Origin: 40CM-2-70-7 sp035279865
Lineage (GTDB): Bacteria; Gemmatimonadota; Gemmatimonadetes; Gemmatimonadales; GWC2-71-9
Assembly (NCBI GenBank): GCA_035279865.1
Contig: DATEGY010000311.1
Location: 1 to 11,357, forward strand
Direction of reading: 5' to 3'
DNA length: 11,357 nt
In this document: positions 1 through 7,912 of the stretch, piece by piece
Position numbering within the stretch: position 1 is the stretch's first letter
How the letters are laid out: each line of letters opens with the position of its first letter
Notes under the pieces: generated by a model
Databases searched by the model: none
The model's input: only the letters and a program-made list of their open reading frames with translations
Told to the model about the DNA's origin: nothing
Translations under genes and position numbers: made by a program

Positions 1-27
1 CGCTCCTGGGTTTCCGGCGTGGCTGCG

Positions 28-2547
28 CTACCAGTTCAGCCAGTACGAGGCCTTGATCAGGAAGGTGTTGTTCGGATGCAGGTTGAAGAGGTCGCGGAAA
101 TCCCCCTGCATCCCGTCGGGCCCTGCGAACGACTGGAAGGGACTGATTCGTTCCTGGGTCCATACGACGAAGATCGTGGAGCCGGGCCGGTACTCCCAGC
201 GCACCACCAGGTTCGAGTTGAACTGCTTGTAGTCGAGCCCGCCGGGCAACGAGTCAGGCGCGTAGCGCTTGTACCGCGCGTCGTATGACGACGCGTTGGG
301 ATCGGCGAGCTCGCGCACGTTCGAGTAGTTCCCGCGGGTCACGAACGGGGCGATGTGCCACTGCACCGAAAGGTTGGTCGTGACCGTGTACCCCAGATCA
401 GCCGTGAGACTCAGGGTCCGCTGGTCCAGGTGCGCGAAGGTGTAGTGCGTCACCTTGGCCGAGTCCACGGGGTTGCCGAACCACTGATTGTCGGCATGCT
501 GCGTCGTGATGTTCGCGCCCACAGACACGTTGAGCCGGGTCGACGCATTGTAGGTCAGCTGGGGCTGCAGGTTGATCGATGAATTGTGCCCCGCGTCTCC
601 GAAAAACATGTTCGAGAAGAAGGACGGGATCAGCTTGTGCCGGTCGTCCCCCTGGAAGCCCCACCAGGGTGCCAGATAGGGATCCTGCCGCACCGCCGGG
701 CCGCCCCGGGCGCAGCGGTCGCACCAGGTGGTGCCGAGCTGGCCGTAGGTCCCGCCCGCGTGCAGCCACCACATGTTGGCGAACTTCACGTGAATGTTCG
801 TATTCGCGGCGCGCTCCGTGGACAACCCGGCCGCGGACCACCACTGCCACCAGTTGAAGTTCCATTGGAACTGCTGGTAGACCTTGGTCGGCTTCCGCCA
901 GAACAGGCCCATCCAGTTGTTCCAGCTCTGCTGGTCGGCCTGGAACATGAATCCCAGATCGTTGGGGTCGAACCCGGGGGACCGGCGCAGATAGCTGGTC
1001 TCGAACATCATCGAGCCCGCCACCTTCCCCACGTGCACTTCTTCGGCGTTTCCGGACAGGCTGGTGGCCGTCGAATCCACGTGCAGGGGCCCGCCGGGGC
1101 GCTGGTAGTAGTGCACCGGGTTCATTTGCAGGGAGGTGATGTCCGCCGTCGAGCCGTTGACCTGACTCCAGTCCACCGAGGCCGAGATCTCGTACCGGTT
1201 GTTGAGGAACCGGTGCCGCGCGTCCACGGCGCCCACATAGGCCGAGTGCGCGAGGTAGGGCGAGCTGACTGTGTCGATTTCCCGGTTGACGCCCGTGAAC
1301 ATGAAGCCCACGCCGCTGTTGCCGTTCCGGAGGTCCTGGCTCACCCGGATCACGCCGTAGTTGGTCCCCGGCTCGGTCGTGGCTCCTCCCGGCCCCGTCT
1401 CGTGCTGTGTCACGGCATCGATCACGCCGAGGTTGAGCCCGCCGGGAAGCCGCCCCGTGAGCTTGCCGGCGCCGAGAATCGTCGTGGCCCCGGTGCCGTC
1501 GCCGAGCTGCGGTGTCTGCCCGATGCGGCGCGAGTAGAAGAGCTCTTCCCCGCTGCAGTTCACGGCGCTGCAATTGACGTTGAACTGGAAGAGACCGTTG
1601 CCTTCCACGAAGAAAGGCCGGCGCTCCTGAAAGAACGTTTCGAACGCGCCGAGGTTCAGCACCGCCGGGTCGGACTCGACCTGTCCGAAGTCCGGATTCA
1701 CCGTGCCGGTGAGCGTCAGATTCGACGCCACGGCCACCTTGAAGTCCGCGCCGATGGTGGCCTGCTGATCGCGACCGAAGCCCGAGGCCCGGATGACGGA
1801 GACGTTCTTCGAGACCATGTAGGGAGCGAGCTCGAACCGCCGCGGCGGCGCCAGGGCGGAGAGCCCGGTGAGGTCACCGAGCTGAGAGGCCAGGCCCGGC
1901 TTGTTCGTGTGATACGGCGGCCAGCTGTCCTGCTCACCGGTGCGCTCGACCTGCCGCGCGATGGTGAACCCGAAGGTGTTGCTGGGTCCCACCGCAAAAC
2001 GCATTTGCGACAGCGGGAACCGGAACACCGCGATCCACCCCAGGGAGTCCACCTTGGTCGCCACCTCCCAGATGCCGTCCCACGCGCCGTCCTCGTTGCC
2101 GTCCTGATAAATGGCGTAGTCCGTCTTCACTCCCACCGGATTCACGTCGAACTCGTAGCCGGTCCGGCGGTCATGATAAGAATCGATGAAGATGGAAATC
2201 ATGTCGGAGGGCGTCTGGACGTCGCGCCGCGCGAGGAGACCGACGATGCTGTCGGGATGCGGATCGAAGGCCCGGACCAGCACGTACAGGTCGCGCTCGT
2301 CGTAGAGTACCTTCGCCTCAGTCCGGAACTTCGGCATGGCGCCATCCGTGGGACGGAACACCCGGAATTCGGAGATCACGGGCGCATCCGCCCAGGCCGG
2401 ATCGCCGTCGAAGCGATTGAGCACCGGGGCAATGGTGGTACGAACGGCTGCAACGGCCGTGGGGACAGGCGCCGCGGGAGAGTCCGGCTTGGACGCGGGG
2501 CCCTGAGGACTGGCGACGGCCAGGAGCAGCAAGGCGGTGGCGTTCAT
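28..2547 (-). CDS. DUF5916 outer-membrane protein with CBM9-like N-terminal domain
   Basis: The protein has 839 residues from ATG 2547. An in-frame TTG six bases upstream is preceded directly by a stop, so the N-terminus cannot extend further. It opens with a short hydrophobic stretch (ALLLLAVA) that looks like an export signal but has no Lys or Arg before it. Residues about 45-230 resemble the CBM9-like domain (RFDGDPAW near 45, then YHDRRTGYEF and DGIWEVATK). The rest matches DUF5916, with FFVEGNGLF, LFYSRRIG and many alternating aromatic strands. It ends in a terminal Trp (SYWLNW), as outer-membrane barrels usually do. Two cysteine pairs (NCSAVNC and CDRC) may form disulfides. No ribosome binding site is visible. 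The gene is divergent from the GH2-mutarotase gene. The family's substrate is unknown; a role in outer-membrane passage or binding of glycans is an inference. Confidence 0.9.
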   Translation of the reverse strand: MNATALLLLAVASPQGPASKPDSPAAPVPTAVAAVRTTIAPVLNRFDGDPAWADAPVISEFRVFRPTDGAMPKFRTEAKVLYDERDLYVLVRAFDPHPDSIVGLLARRDVQTPSDMISIFIDSYHDRRTGYEFDVNPVGVKTDYAIYQDGNEDGAWDGIWEVATKVDSLGWIAVFRFPLSQMRFAVGPSNTFGFTIARQVERTGEQDSWPPYHTNKPGLASQLGDLTGLSALAPPRRFELAPYMVSKNVSVIRASGFGRDQQATIGADFKVAVASNLTLTGTVNPDFGQVESDPAVLNLGAFETFFQERRPFFVEGNGLFQFNVNCSAVNCSGEELFYSRRIGQTPQLGDGTGATTILGAGKLTGRLPGGLNLGVIDAVTQHETGPGGATTEPGTNYGVIRVSQDLRNGNSGVGFMFTGVNREIDTVSSPYLAHSAYVGAVDARHRFLNNRYEISASVDWSQVNGSTADITSLQMNPVHYYQRPGGPLHVDSTATSLSGNAEEVHVGKVAGSMMFETSYLRRSPGFDPNDLGFMFQADQQSWNNWMGLFWRKPTKVYQQFQWNFNWWQWWSAAGLSTERAANTNIHVKFANMWWLHAGGTYGQLGTTWCDRCARGGPAVRQDPYLAPWWGFQGDDRHKLIPSFFSNMFFGDAGHNSSINLQPQLTYNASTRLNVSVGANITTQHADNQWFGNPVDSAKVTHYTFAHLDQRTLSLTADLGYTVTTNLSVQWHIAPFVTRGNYSNVRELADPNASSYDARYKRYAPDSLPGGLDYKQFNSNLVVRWEYRPGSTIFVVWTQERISPFQSFAGPDGMQGDFRDLFNLHPNNTFLIKASYWLNW

Positions 2548-2654
2548 AGTCAATCAGACGGCGGCCATCAGGGAAAGGTTGCATCCCAGCACTTAACGGA
2601 CCCCGCCTCCCGGCGTAGGTTCTCCCTTCATCCTGTCAGCAAGTGGTTAAACCC
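2548..2654. promoter_or_regulatory. Divergent intergenic region (DUF5916 / GH2-mutarotase)
   Basis: These 107 bases must carry the promoters of both divergent genes unless they lie inside coding sequence. No convincing -35/-10 pair and no purine-rich ribosome binding site was found before either start. A near-palindrome GGTTAAACC (2645-2653) sits directly before the GH2 ATG. The similar CCGTTAAGT lies on the minus strand at 2591-2599. Either could be an operator half-site, but this rests only on similarity of short words. Confidence 0.35.
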
Positions 2655-5435
2655 ATGCGCCGTTCTGCCATCGCAGCCGCACTGACCTTCTCGCTGCTCC
2701 CCTGGGCCAGGGGCCTGTCCCAATCGTCCCGACTCGAAACCCGTTGGGCCCAGGACGTCACGCCCGACCGGGTGCTGCCCGAATACCCGCGGCCGCAGAT
2801 GGCGCGGAAATCGTGGATCAACCTGAATGGTCTCTGGGACTACGCCATACGCGACTGGACGGCCGGGGCGCCGGCGTCGTACGACGGCGCCATTCTGGTG
2901 CCGTTCCCGGTGGAATCCCAGCTGTCGCGCGTCTCGCGGGCGGTCACGCCCCGCGAGCGCCTCTGGTACCATCGCCGCATCACGCTGCCGGCCCGGGCAC
3001 CGGGTACTCGCTGGCTCCTGCACTTCGGGGCCGTCGACTGGGACGCGACCGTGCTCGTGGACGGCCATACCGCCGGCACCCATCGGGGCGGCTACGATCC
3101 GTTCACCTTCGACATCACGGGGGCGCTCAACACCGGGGCGGTACATGACCTGGTAGTGAATGTCTGGGACCCCACCGACAATGCGGAACAGCCGCGCGGC
3201 AAGCAGGTCCTGAAGCCCGGCAGCATCTGGTATACGGCCGTAACGGGCATCTGGCAGACGGTGTGGCTCGAGCCGGTGCCACGAAGGCACATCGACCAGG
3301 TGACGATCACCCCCGACGTGGACGCGAAGGTCGTCCGCGTGCTCGCGAAGGTCCCCGGGGGAAGTGCCACGCTCCCGGTGCTCGTTGAAGTCAGGGCCGG
3401 CGACTCGCTCGTCGCGCGCGCGACCGCCGTCAACGGCCTGACGGTCTCGATTCCCATGCCCGGCGCAAGGCTGTGGTCTCCCGCGGATCCATATCTGTAC
3501 CGCCTCCGCATCGCGGCGGGCGGCGATACCGTCGCGAGCTACTTCGGCATGCGGAAGATCGCCATCGACCGCGATTCCGCGGGCGTGATGCGCCTGTTCC
3601 TCAACAACCACCCGCTCTTCGAGTTCGGCACCCTGGACCAGGGCTGGTGGCCTGACGGCCTCTACACGGCACCGACGGAAGACGCCCGCCGCAATGATTT
3701 CCTCGTGCTCAAGGAGCTGGGCTTCAACCTGATGCGGAAGCACGTGAAGGTGGAGCCCGAGCGCTGGTACTACGATGCCGACTCGATGGGCGTGCTGGTC
3801 TGGCAGGACATGCCGAGCGGGGACGTCGACTCCGACTCGGGACGCGTGGAATACCGCCGGGAGCTCGGGGCCATGCTGGCGGCCCTCCGGAATCATCCCA
3901 GCATCGTGATGTGGGTGCCCTTCAACGAGGGCTGGGGCCAGCACGACACGAGGGCCACAGCGGATTGGGTGAAGCGGACCGACCCGAGCCGGCTCGTCGA
4001 CGACGCCTCAGGCTGGACCGACTGGGGCGCCGGCGACGTCCTCGACATTCACAGCTATCCGGGGCCGCAGATCCCCGCCGCCGACTCCACCCGGGCCCGC
4101 GTTCTCGGCGAGTTCGGCGGGCTCGGCTTCCCGGTGCCGGGACACACGTGGGTGAACCGGAACAACTGGGGCTACGTCCAATACCCGACCCCGGATTCGC
4201 TCTGGAGCGGCTACCAGGACTTGTTGAAGCGCGTGCGGGCGTTGCAGGCGCCCGGGCTCGCGGCCGCCGTGTACACCCAGACCACCGACGTGGAAGTCGA
4301 AGTCAACGGACTCATGACCTACGACCGCGGCGTGATCAAGCTCCCCCGGGAATCGGGAGCCGCGGCGGCGACGCTCTACGCACCGCTCACCGGCGGAGGC
4401 TCAGTGACTCACGGAGGGGACGACAGCTACACGCTCACCAACGCCGGCGGCATGCGCGTGAAGATCCTGACCTACGGCGGGATCGTGCAATCCATCGACG
4501 TGCCCGACCGCCAGGGCCGTCTCGGCGATGTGGTGCTGGGGTTCGACTCGCTGAACGGGTATCAGAAGCAGAGTCCGTACTTCGGCGCCATCGTGGGCCG
4601 GTACGCCAACCGGATCGCCAGAGGGAAATTCACCCTCGACGGCAAGGAGTACACGCTCGCGGTGAACAACGGCCCGAACGCCCTGCACGGCGGCATCAAG
4701 GGATTCGACAAAGTCGTGTGGAGCGCCCAGCCGTTCCAAAAGGGAGACTCGACCGGGGTGACGTTGTCGTACGTCAGCCGCGACGGCGAAGAGGGATACC
4801 CCGGTACCGTGCGGGCCAGCGTTCGCTACACGCTTACCGGAGCGAACGAGCTGGTGGTGGACTATGACGCCACGACGGACCAGGCGACGCCGATCAACCT
4901 CAGCCAGCATTCGTACTTCAATCTCTCCGCCGGTCGCGCGCCCGACATTCTGGGACACGTGCTGACCATCGATGCGTCCCGCTACACGCCGGTCGACTCC
5001 ACGTTGATTCCGACCGGTGTCATCGCACCGGTGGCGGGGACGCCCTTCGATTTCCGGACTCCGACCGCCATCGGCGCGCGGATCGACGCCCCCGACGCTC
5101 AACTCAAGATCGCTGGCGGTTACGACCACAATTTCGTGCTCGATGGTCGCCCGGGGGCCGAGCCGCATCACGCGGCGCGGGTGGTCGATCCCGCCAGTGG
5201 CCGCACGCTGGACGTCTTTACCGATCAGCCGGGTCTGCAGTTCTACTCGGGGAATTTCCTGGACGGCACCATCAATGGGAAAGGCGGGATCACCTACGTG
5301 CGTCGCGGAGGGTTCTGTCTCGAGACCCAGCATTTCCCGGATTCACCCAATCATCCGGCCTTTCCATCGACCATTCTGCGGCCCGGCTCGACCTACCGGA
5401 GCCGGACCGTGTTCAAGTTCGGTCTGACGGGCTAG
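2655..5435 (+). CDS. Exported GH2 glycosidase fused to aldose 1-epimerase (mutarotase)
   Basis: The protein has 926 residues from ATG 2655. A GTG at 2643 is in frame, but ATG gives the better signal peptide (MRRSAIAAALTFSLLPWA). Residues about 49-210 form the GH2 sugar-binding domain, followed by an Ig-like domain to about 295 and a TIM barrel to about 564. The acid/base Glu is E425 (FNEGWGQ) and the nucleophile is E486 (LGEFGG). GWWPDGLYTAP and RKHVKVEPERWYY mark a GH2 subgroup of uncertain substrate; beta-galactosidase is possible. After an Ala/Gly-rich linker (565-588), a mutarotase domain runs to the end: NALHGG with H678, QHSYFNL with H752, YDHNF with D824 and LETQHFPDSPN with E890. All expected catalytic residues are present, so both halves look active. 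The first strand of the mutarotase seems shortened. The protein probably acts in the periplasm, hydrolysing a glycoside and interconverting the anomers of the released sugar. Confidence 0.92.
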   Translation: MRRSAIAAALTFSLLPWARGLSQSSRLETRWAQDVTPDRVLPEYPRPQMARKSWINLNGLWDYAIRDWTAGAPASYDGAILVPFPVESQLSRVSRAVTPRERLWYHRRITLPARAPGTRWLLHFGAVDWDATVLVDGHTAGTHRGGYDPFTFDITGALNTGAVHDLVVNVWDPTDNAEQPRGKQVLKPGSIWYTAVTGIWQTVWLEPVPRRHIDQVTITPDVDAKVVRVLAKVPGGSATLPVLVEVRAGDSLVARATAVNGLTVSIPMPGARLWSPADPYLYRLRIAAGGDTVASYFGMRKIAIDRDSAGVMRLFLNNHPLFEFGTLDQGWWPDGLYTAPTEDARRNDFLVLKELGFNLMRKHVKVEPERWYYDADSMGVLVWQDMPSGDVDSDSGRVEYRRELGAMLAALRNHPSIVMWVPFNEGWGQHDTRATADWVKRTDPSRLVDDASGWTDWGAGDVLDIHSYPGPQIPAADSTRARVLGEFGGLGFPVPGHTWVNRNNWGYVQYPTPDSLWSGYQDLLKRVRALQAPGLAAAVYTQTTDVEVEVNGLMTYDRGVIKLPRESGAAAATLYAPLTGGGSVTHGGDDSYTLTNAGGMRVKILTYGGIVQSIDVPDRQGRLGDVVLGFDSLNGYQKQSPYFGAIVGRYANRIARGKFTLDGKEYTLAVNNGPNALHGGIKGFDKVVWSAQPFQKGDSTGVTLSYVSRDGEEGYPGTVRASVRYTLTGANELVVDYDATTDQATPINLSQHSYFNLSAGRAPDILGHVLTIDASRYTPVDSTLIPTGVIAPVAGTPFDFRTPTAIGARIDAPDAQLKIAGGYDHNFVLDGRPGAEPHHAARVVDPASGRTLDVFTDQPGLQFYSGNFLDGTINGKGGITYVRRGGFCLETQHFPDSPNHPAFPSTILRPGSTYRSRTVFKFGLTG

Positions 5436-5438
5436 AAG

Positions 5439-6233
5439 CTAGAGACGACGGCCGAGGCGGGCTTCCAGGGTGTCCCGGCAGCCGCGGGAGAGTTTGAGCC
5501 GCGTGCCGTCGTGCAGTACGGCGACGAATTCCCCGCGGTAGAACGGCTGGAGCTCCTTGACCCGCGCGAGATTCACGATGGTGGACCGGTGGATGCGGAC
5601 GAAGCGGGAAGGATCGAGCTCGGTCTCGAGGTGGTGCATGGTCTCCCGCACCGTGTGGGAGGCCTTGCCCACGTGGATCCGGACGTAGTCGCCGTCCGCG
5701 TCGATCCAGTCGATATCCTCGACCGGCACCAGTACGACGTTGCCCCCGGTCTTCACCACCAGACGCGAGCGGTATCCACTGGTCGCCGGCTTCGGGGCGG
5801 GTGCCGCCGCGGCCCCGGTCCCCGCCAGCGTCGCCATTTCGCGGCCCAGCTCCCCCATGCGCGTCCGCCGCACCTGCAGCTTGGCCTGACTCAGCGCTTC
5901 GCGGAACCGGTCGTCGGTGAACGGCTTGAGCAGGTACTCCACCGCGTGGACTTCGAACGCCTGGAGCGCGTAGCGGTCGTACCCGGTGACGAACACCACC
6001 ACGGGTCGCTGCTCGGCCGGCACGTCCCGCAGCACACCCAGTCCATCGAGCTCGGGCATCTGGACGTCGAGGAAGACCAGCTCGGGTGCCTGGTCGCGGA
6101 TGGCGGCGGTGGCCGTTTTGCCATCACGGCACTCCCCCACTACTTCGATTTCGGGATCCGACGCCAGGAGGTGTCGCAGACCCTCGCGGGCGGCGGGTTC
6201 GTCGTCGACGATCAGGGTTCGCATGCCGCGCAT
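5439..6233 (-). CDS. LytTR-family response regulator
   Basis: The protein has 264 residues. The start is placed at ATG 6233 because GGAG (6240-6243) lies six bases before it. ATG 6245 is in frame but has no such site. The receiver domain (about 4-125) has the acidic pair D10/D11, the phospho-acceptor D56 (FLDVQMPELDG) and K103 (YLLKPF). An Ala/Pro-rich linker leads to a C-terminal LytTR DNA-binding domain (about 160-264), shown by DIDWIDADGDYVRIH, RFVRIHRSTIVNL and the closing GTRLKLSRGCRDTLEARL. It starts 20 bases after the kinase stop, so the two form one operon and a cognate pair. The kinase would phosphorylate D56 and so change DNA binding. Targets are unknown; the adjacent GH2 gene is only a positional candidate. 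The stop faces the GH2 stop across three bases. Confidence 0.93.
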   Translation of the reverse strand: MRGMRTLIVDDEPAAREGLRHLLASDPEIEVVGECRDGKTATAAIRDQAPELVFLDVQMPELDGLGVLRDVPAEQRPVVVFVTGYDRYALQAFEVHAVEYLLKPFTDDRFREALSQAKLQVRRTRMGELGREMATLAGTGAAAAPAPKPATSGYRSRLVVKTGGNVVLVPVEDIDWIDADGDYVRIHVGKASHTVRETMHHLETELDPSRFVRIHRSTIVNLARVKELQPFYRGEFVAVLHDGTRLKLSRGCRDTLEARLGRRL

Positions 6234-6239
6234 CGTGTT

Positions 6240-6243
6240 CTCC
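6240..6243 (-). promoter_or_regulatory. Ribosome binding site deciding the response regulator start
   Basis: GGAG on the minus strand is followed by a six-base spacer (AACACG) and ATG 6233. The motif overlaps the alternative upstream ATG at 6245, which lacks a purine-rich sequence of its own. This favours the shorter protein. Confidence 0.6.
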
Positions 6244-6253
6244 ATTTCAGCCG

Positions 6254-7387
6254 TCAGCGCCCCGGTGCCGCAGGGCGGAAGGGCAGAAAGACGTGGGAGG
6301 TGACGCCCCCGTCCTCCGCGTTCAAGACTTCCAGACCGGCCCGGTCGCCGTAGAGGCGGGCCAGCCGCAACCGCGTGTTCGCCAGTCCTACCCCGCTCGA
6401 GCCCACATTGCGGCTCGGGTCGTCGGCCATGCCCGGACCATCGTCCCGTACGGTCAGGTGCAGGGTCCCATTGGTACACCGCGCCCCGATGATCAGGATC
6501 CCCGAGGCCGTGACCGCGGATATGCCGTGCCGGATGGCGTTTTCGAGCAGGGGCTGGAGGATCAGGTGGGGCACCGCGGCGTCCTGCACGCCCGCCTCCA
6601 CCGTCCACGTCACTCTCAGACGGTCCGAGAAGCGCGCCTGTTCCACATCCAGGTAGTTTCGGGCGAACTCGAGCTCTTCGCGCAGGGCCACTTCCTGGGT
6701 CGCGGCTCCATCCAGCATCCGGCGGAGCAGGTCCCCCAGGCGCCCGACGACCTGCACCGCGAGCGCCGACCTTCCGGTGCGGACCAGGGTGCCGACGGTG
6801 TGCAGGGCATTGAAGAGAAAGTGGGGGTGCAACTGCATCTTGAGCGCCTGCAGCTCGGCCTGGGCCAGCTGGGTCTGTAGCTGGGACTCCCGCATCGCGT
6901 TGGCCTGGGCTCGCGCCCCGGCGTCCCGCATCGAGCCGATGAACAGCACCACCCAGTAGAGCATCGAATCAAACACCAGCCACCAGGCCAGCACCCGGAT
7001 GACCCGGGATCCGAGGGGGAGGCTGAGGTCCGAGAGGGGGACCTGGGCCCAGGCGGACAGGTACGGGAGGTACAGCTCGAAGGCCGAGTCCATGCACGTC
7101 ACGATCGTAAGGCTCGTGGCGACGTGAATCAGCACCCGCCCGGGCCATCCCGGTCCTCGGGGCGGGAATCGGTTCCCCCACCACAGGATGAACGGGGTGA
7201 GCAACGCCCAGAGATAGGCCTGTGGCATCATCTGCGCGGGGCCGAACCACCACGGCTCGTGCCGCGCGTAGGCTATGGCCCCGACGAGCTCCTGCAGGGA
7301 CGTGGTCAAGCCATAAATCGTCCAGAGGGTGAGGACCACCCTCCACGAGAATCGGGCGCGAGGTTCGGGTTCCGGGCGCATGGCCAT
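6254..7387 (-). CDS. LytS/YehU-type sensor histidine kinase
   Basis: The protein has 377 residues. The N-terminal half (about 12-152) holds roughly four hydrophobic segments (VVLTLWTIYGL, LWALLTPFILWW, VLIHVATSLTIV, VLAWWLVFDSMLYWVVLFI), which suggests a membrane sensor without a large external domain. A short helical stretch (about 155-183) leads to the His_kinase box LHPHFLFNAL, whose phospho-acceptor is probably H189. The ATP-binding part follows: LLENAIRHG with N283, VRDDGPGM near 314-320 and GVGLANTRLRLARLYG near 332-347. Length and order are typical of the family. ATG 7387 is taken as the start; ATG 7381 is also in frame. Neither has a ribosome binding site, but a -10-like element would start transcription at 7387 itself. 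The gene precedes its LytTR partner. The signal sensed cannot be told from the sequence. Confidence 0.93.
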   Translation of the reverse strand: MAMRPEPEPRARFSWRVVLTLWTIYGLTTSLQELVGAIAYARHEPWWFGPAQMMPQAYLWALLTPFILWWGNRFPPRGPGWPGRVLIHVATSLTIVTCMDSAFELYLPYLSAWAQVPLSDLSLPLGSRVIRVLAWWLVFDSMLYWVVLFIGSMRDAGARAQANAMRESQLQTQLAQAELQALKMQLHPHFLFNALHTVGTLVRTGRSALAVQVVGRLGDLLRRMLDGAATQEVALREELEFARNYLDVEQARFSDRLRVTWTVEAGVQDAAVPHLILQPLLENAIRHGISAVTASGILIIGARCTNGTLHLTVRDDGPGMADDPSRNVGSSGVGLANTRLRLARLYGDRAGLEVLNAEDGGVTSHVFLPFRPAAPGR

Positions 7388-7393
7388 GGGCCT

Positions 7394-7399
7394 AGTCTA
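7394..7399 (-). promoter_or_regulatory. Possible -10 element for a leaderless kinase transcript
   Basis: TAGACT on the minus strand matches TATAAT at four of six positions, including the first two bases and the last. Six bases separate it from ATG 7387, which would put the transcription start on the A of the start codon. No good -35 was found. The call is tentative. The 117-base gap 7388-7504 holds no clear terminator for the EVE gene. Confidence 0.3.
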
Positions 7400-7504
7400 C
7401 CACGGTCTGGGGACCCCGAAAATGGCGGGCGACAGACCCTCGCGGCCCTGCGACAAAGACGTGCCGCCAAGCGCTCAAACGCGATTCAGGAAATGTGATC
7501 TGGG

Positions 7505-7912
7505 TTACGTCGCGGAAAGCGCGAGGAGCCTCTTCCACTGGGCAGCCGTGGCGGGAACGACCGACAGCCGGCCCTGCCGCACCAGCGCCATGTCGGCGAA
7601 CGCGGAATCGGCTTTGATCTGGGCGAGTGTGACGGGCTGGGCGAGGCGCTTCCCGACCTTGAGTTCGATCACCACCAGGGACGGGTCACCCGCCTTCGGG
7701 TCGGGATATGCCTCCCGGACCACGGTCGCCGTCCCGATCACGGCCTTCTCCGAGCCGGTGTGGTAGATCATGAGCTCGTCCCCCTTCTCCATGTTTCGGA
7801 GATTCTTCAGCGCGACGGGATTGGCGACGCCATCCCACACCGCGGTCTTCTCGGTTTCCAGACGGTCGTAACCGTAGGCGGTCGGTTCGGTCTTGAGAAT
7901 CCAGTAACTCAT
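7505..7912 (-). CDS. EVE domain protein
   Basis: The protein has 135 residues and is a single EVE domain (PUA-like fold, related to YTH domains and to human THYN1). Family features seen: the opening MSYWILKTEP, VWDGVANPVALKNLR (residues 25-39), MEKGDELMIYH (41-52), and VVREAYPDP. The length is that of stand-alone bacterial EVE proteins. EVE domains bind modified bases in DNA or RNA; an aromatic pocket is expected but cannot be proved here. ATG 7912 is the start: it shares one base with the TGA of the preceding hydrolase (TGATG), and GGAG (7919-7922) lies six bases upstream. The gene is last in the ligD cluster and probably translationally coupled. A role in repair or in sensing modified DNA is inferred from context. 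Confidence 0.92.
   Translation of the reverse strand: MSYWILKTEPTAYGYDRLETEKTAVWDGVANPVALKNLRNMEKGDELMIYHTGSEKAVIGTATVVREAYPDPKAGDPSLVVIELKVGKRLAQPVTLAQIKADSAFADMALVRQGRLSVVPATAAQWKRLLALSAT

Noticed and set aside
586..2685. Long open frame (699 codons) on the plus strand opposite the DUF5916 gene
   Set aside because: Its protein is Arg/Gly/Val/Pro-rich with no recognisable domain and mirrors the third-position GC bias of the real gene. It is a shadow frame.
2628..3944. Open frame of 438 codons opposite the GH2 gene
   Set aside because: Antisense shadow of a clearly conserved enzyme; no family features.
5439..6608. Response regulator extended to 389 residues
   Set aside because: The extra 120 or so residues overlap the kinase ATP-binding domain in another frame and have no family similarity.
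7409..7417. GGGGACCCC inverted repeat as terminator or operator
   Set aside because: Four-base arms around one base, with no T-run; too short to support in GC-rich DNA.
7494..7510. CRP-like site (TGTGA then TTACG)
   Set aside because: Only the left half matches, and it lies at the 3' end of the EVE gene, not before a gene in the useful direction.
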